From contig JAPXFQ010002381.1 in the NCBI GenBank assembly GCA_028564705.1, positions 558,001 to 622,000 of the forward strand: a stretch of DNA of 64,000 nt, in the 5' to 3' direction. Shown here piece after piece: positions 63,981-64,000 of this stretch. The first letter of the stretch is position 1; each line of letters begins with the position of its first letter. The stretch is from Apricaphanius iberus. Its lineage: Eukaryota > Chordata > Actinopteri > Cyprinodontiformes > Aphaniidae. Made by a program: the position numbers and the translations under genes. The notes under the pieces were generated by a model, which saw nothing but the letters and a program-made list of their open reading frames with translations, searched no databases and was not told the DNA's origin.

Positions 63981-64000
63981 GTCCACTTGATCATTTTATT

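Overview
The window is vertebrate nuclear DNA, almost certainly from a ray-finned fish. The genes are split by consensus GT-AG introns, the intergenic DNA is AT-rich, and it is packed with transposon families typical of teleosts (several Tc1/mariner lineages, PIF/Harbinger, a TTAA-flanked MITE, hAT-like and tRNA-derived repeats, LINEs, a BEL/Pao relic). Two recognisable genes lie in the same order and orientation as a vertebrate pair on human chromosome 12: slc17a8 (vesicular glutamate transporter 3) followed by nr1h4 (bile-acid receptor FXR).

Layout. 1-14 kb is repeat-rich: an unresolved minus-strand open region (0.3-1.0 kb), a SINE, a broken Harbinger element, a piggyBac-like MITE, a Tc1 element with an uninterrupted 334-codon transposase (5.0-6.6 kb), a CpG-rich island near 9.1-9.5 kb and LINE debris. 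14.19-21.10 kb holds one uninterrupted 2304-codon frame. It encodes a very long, repetitive, probably coiled-coil protein with a single C-terminal membrane segment, and its centre is built from three nearly identical 1278-bp tandem units. I do not recognise this protein, and it is the best candidate in the window for something undescribed. 22.8-27.8 kb is LINE, BEL/Pao and Tc1 remains.

29.59-44.51 kb is slc17a8. Twelve coding exons can be joined with correct phase into 585 residues, with no disruption. Its introns carry a reversed, deleted Tc1 element, LINE and Tc1 relics and microsatellites. 44.5-54.9 kb is mostly non-coding apart from a decayed transposon-derived coding region at 48.7-50.5 kb. 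From 55.02 kb to the right edge is the 5' part of nr1h4: two coding exons, ending inside the DNA-binding domain after the first zinc finger, with the rest beyond the window. A Tc1 copy sits in its intron inside a TATG microsatellite.

The known genes are not a functional operon-like unit. slc17a8 loads glutamate into synaptic vesicles, nr1h4 is a ligand-activated nuclear receptor, and their adjacency is simply conserved synteny. All calls come from reading the sequence; no database search was possible.
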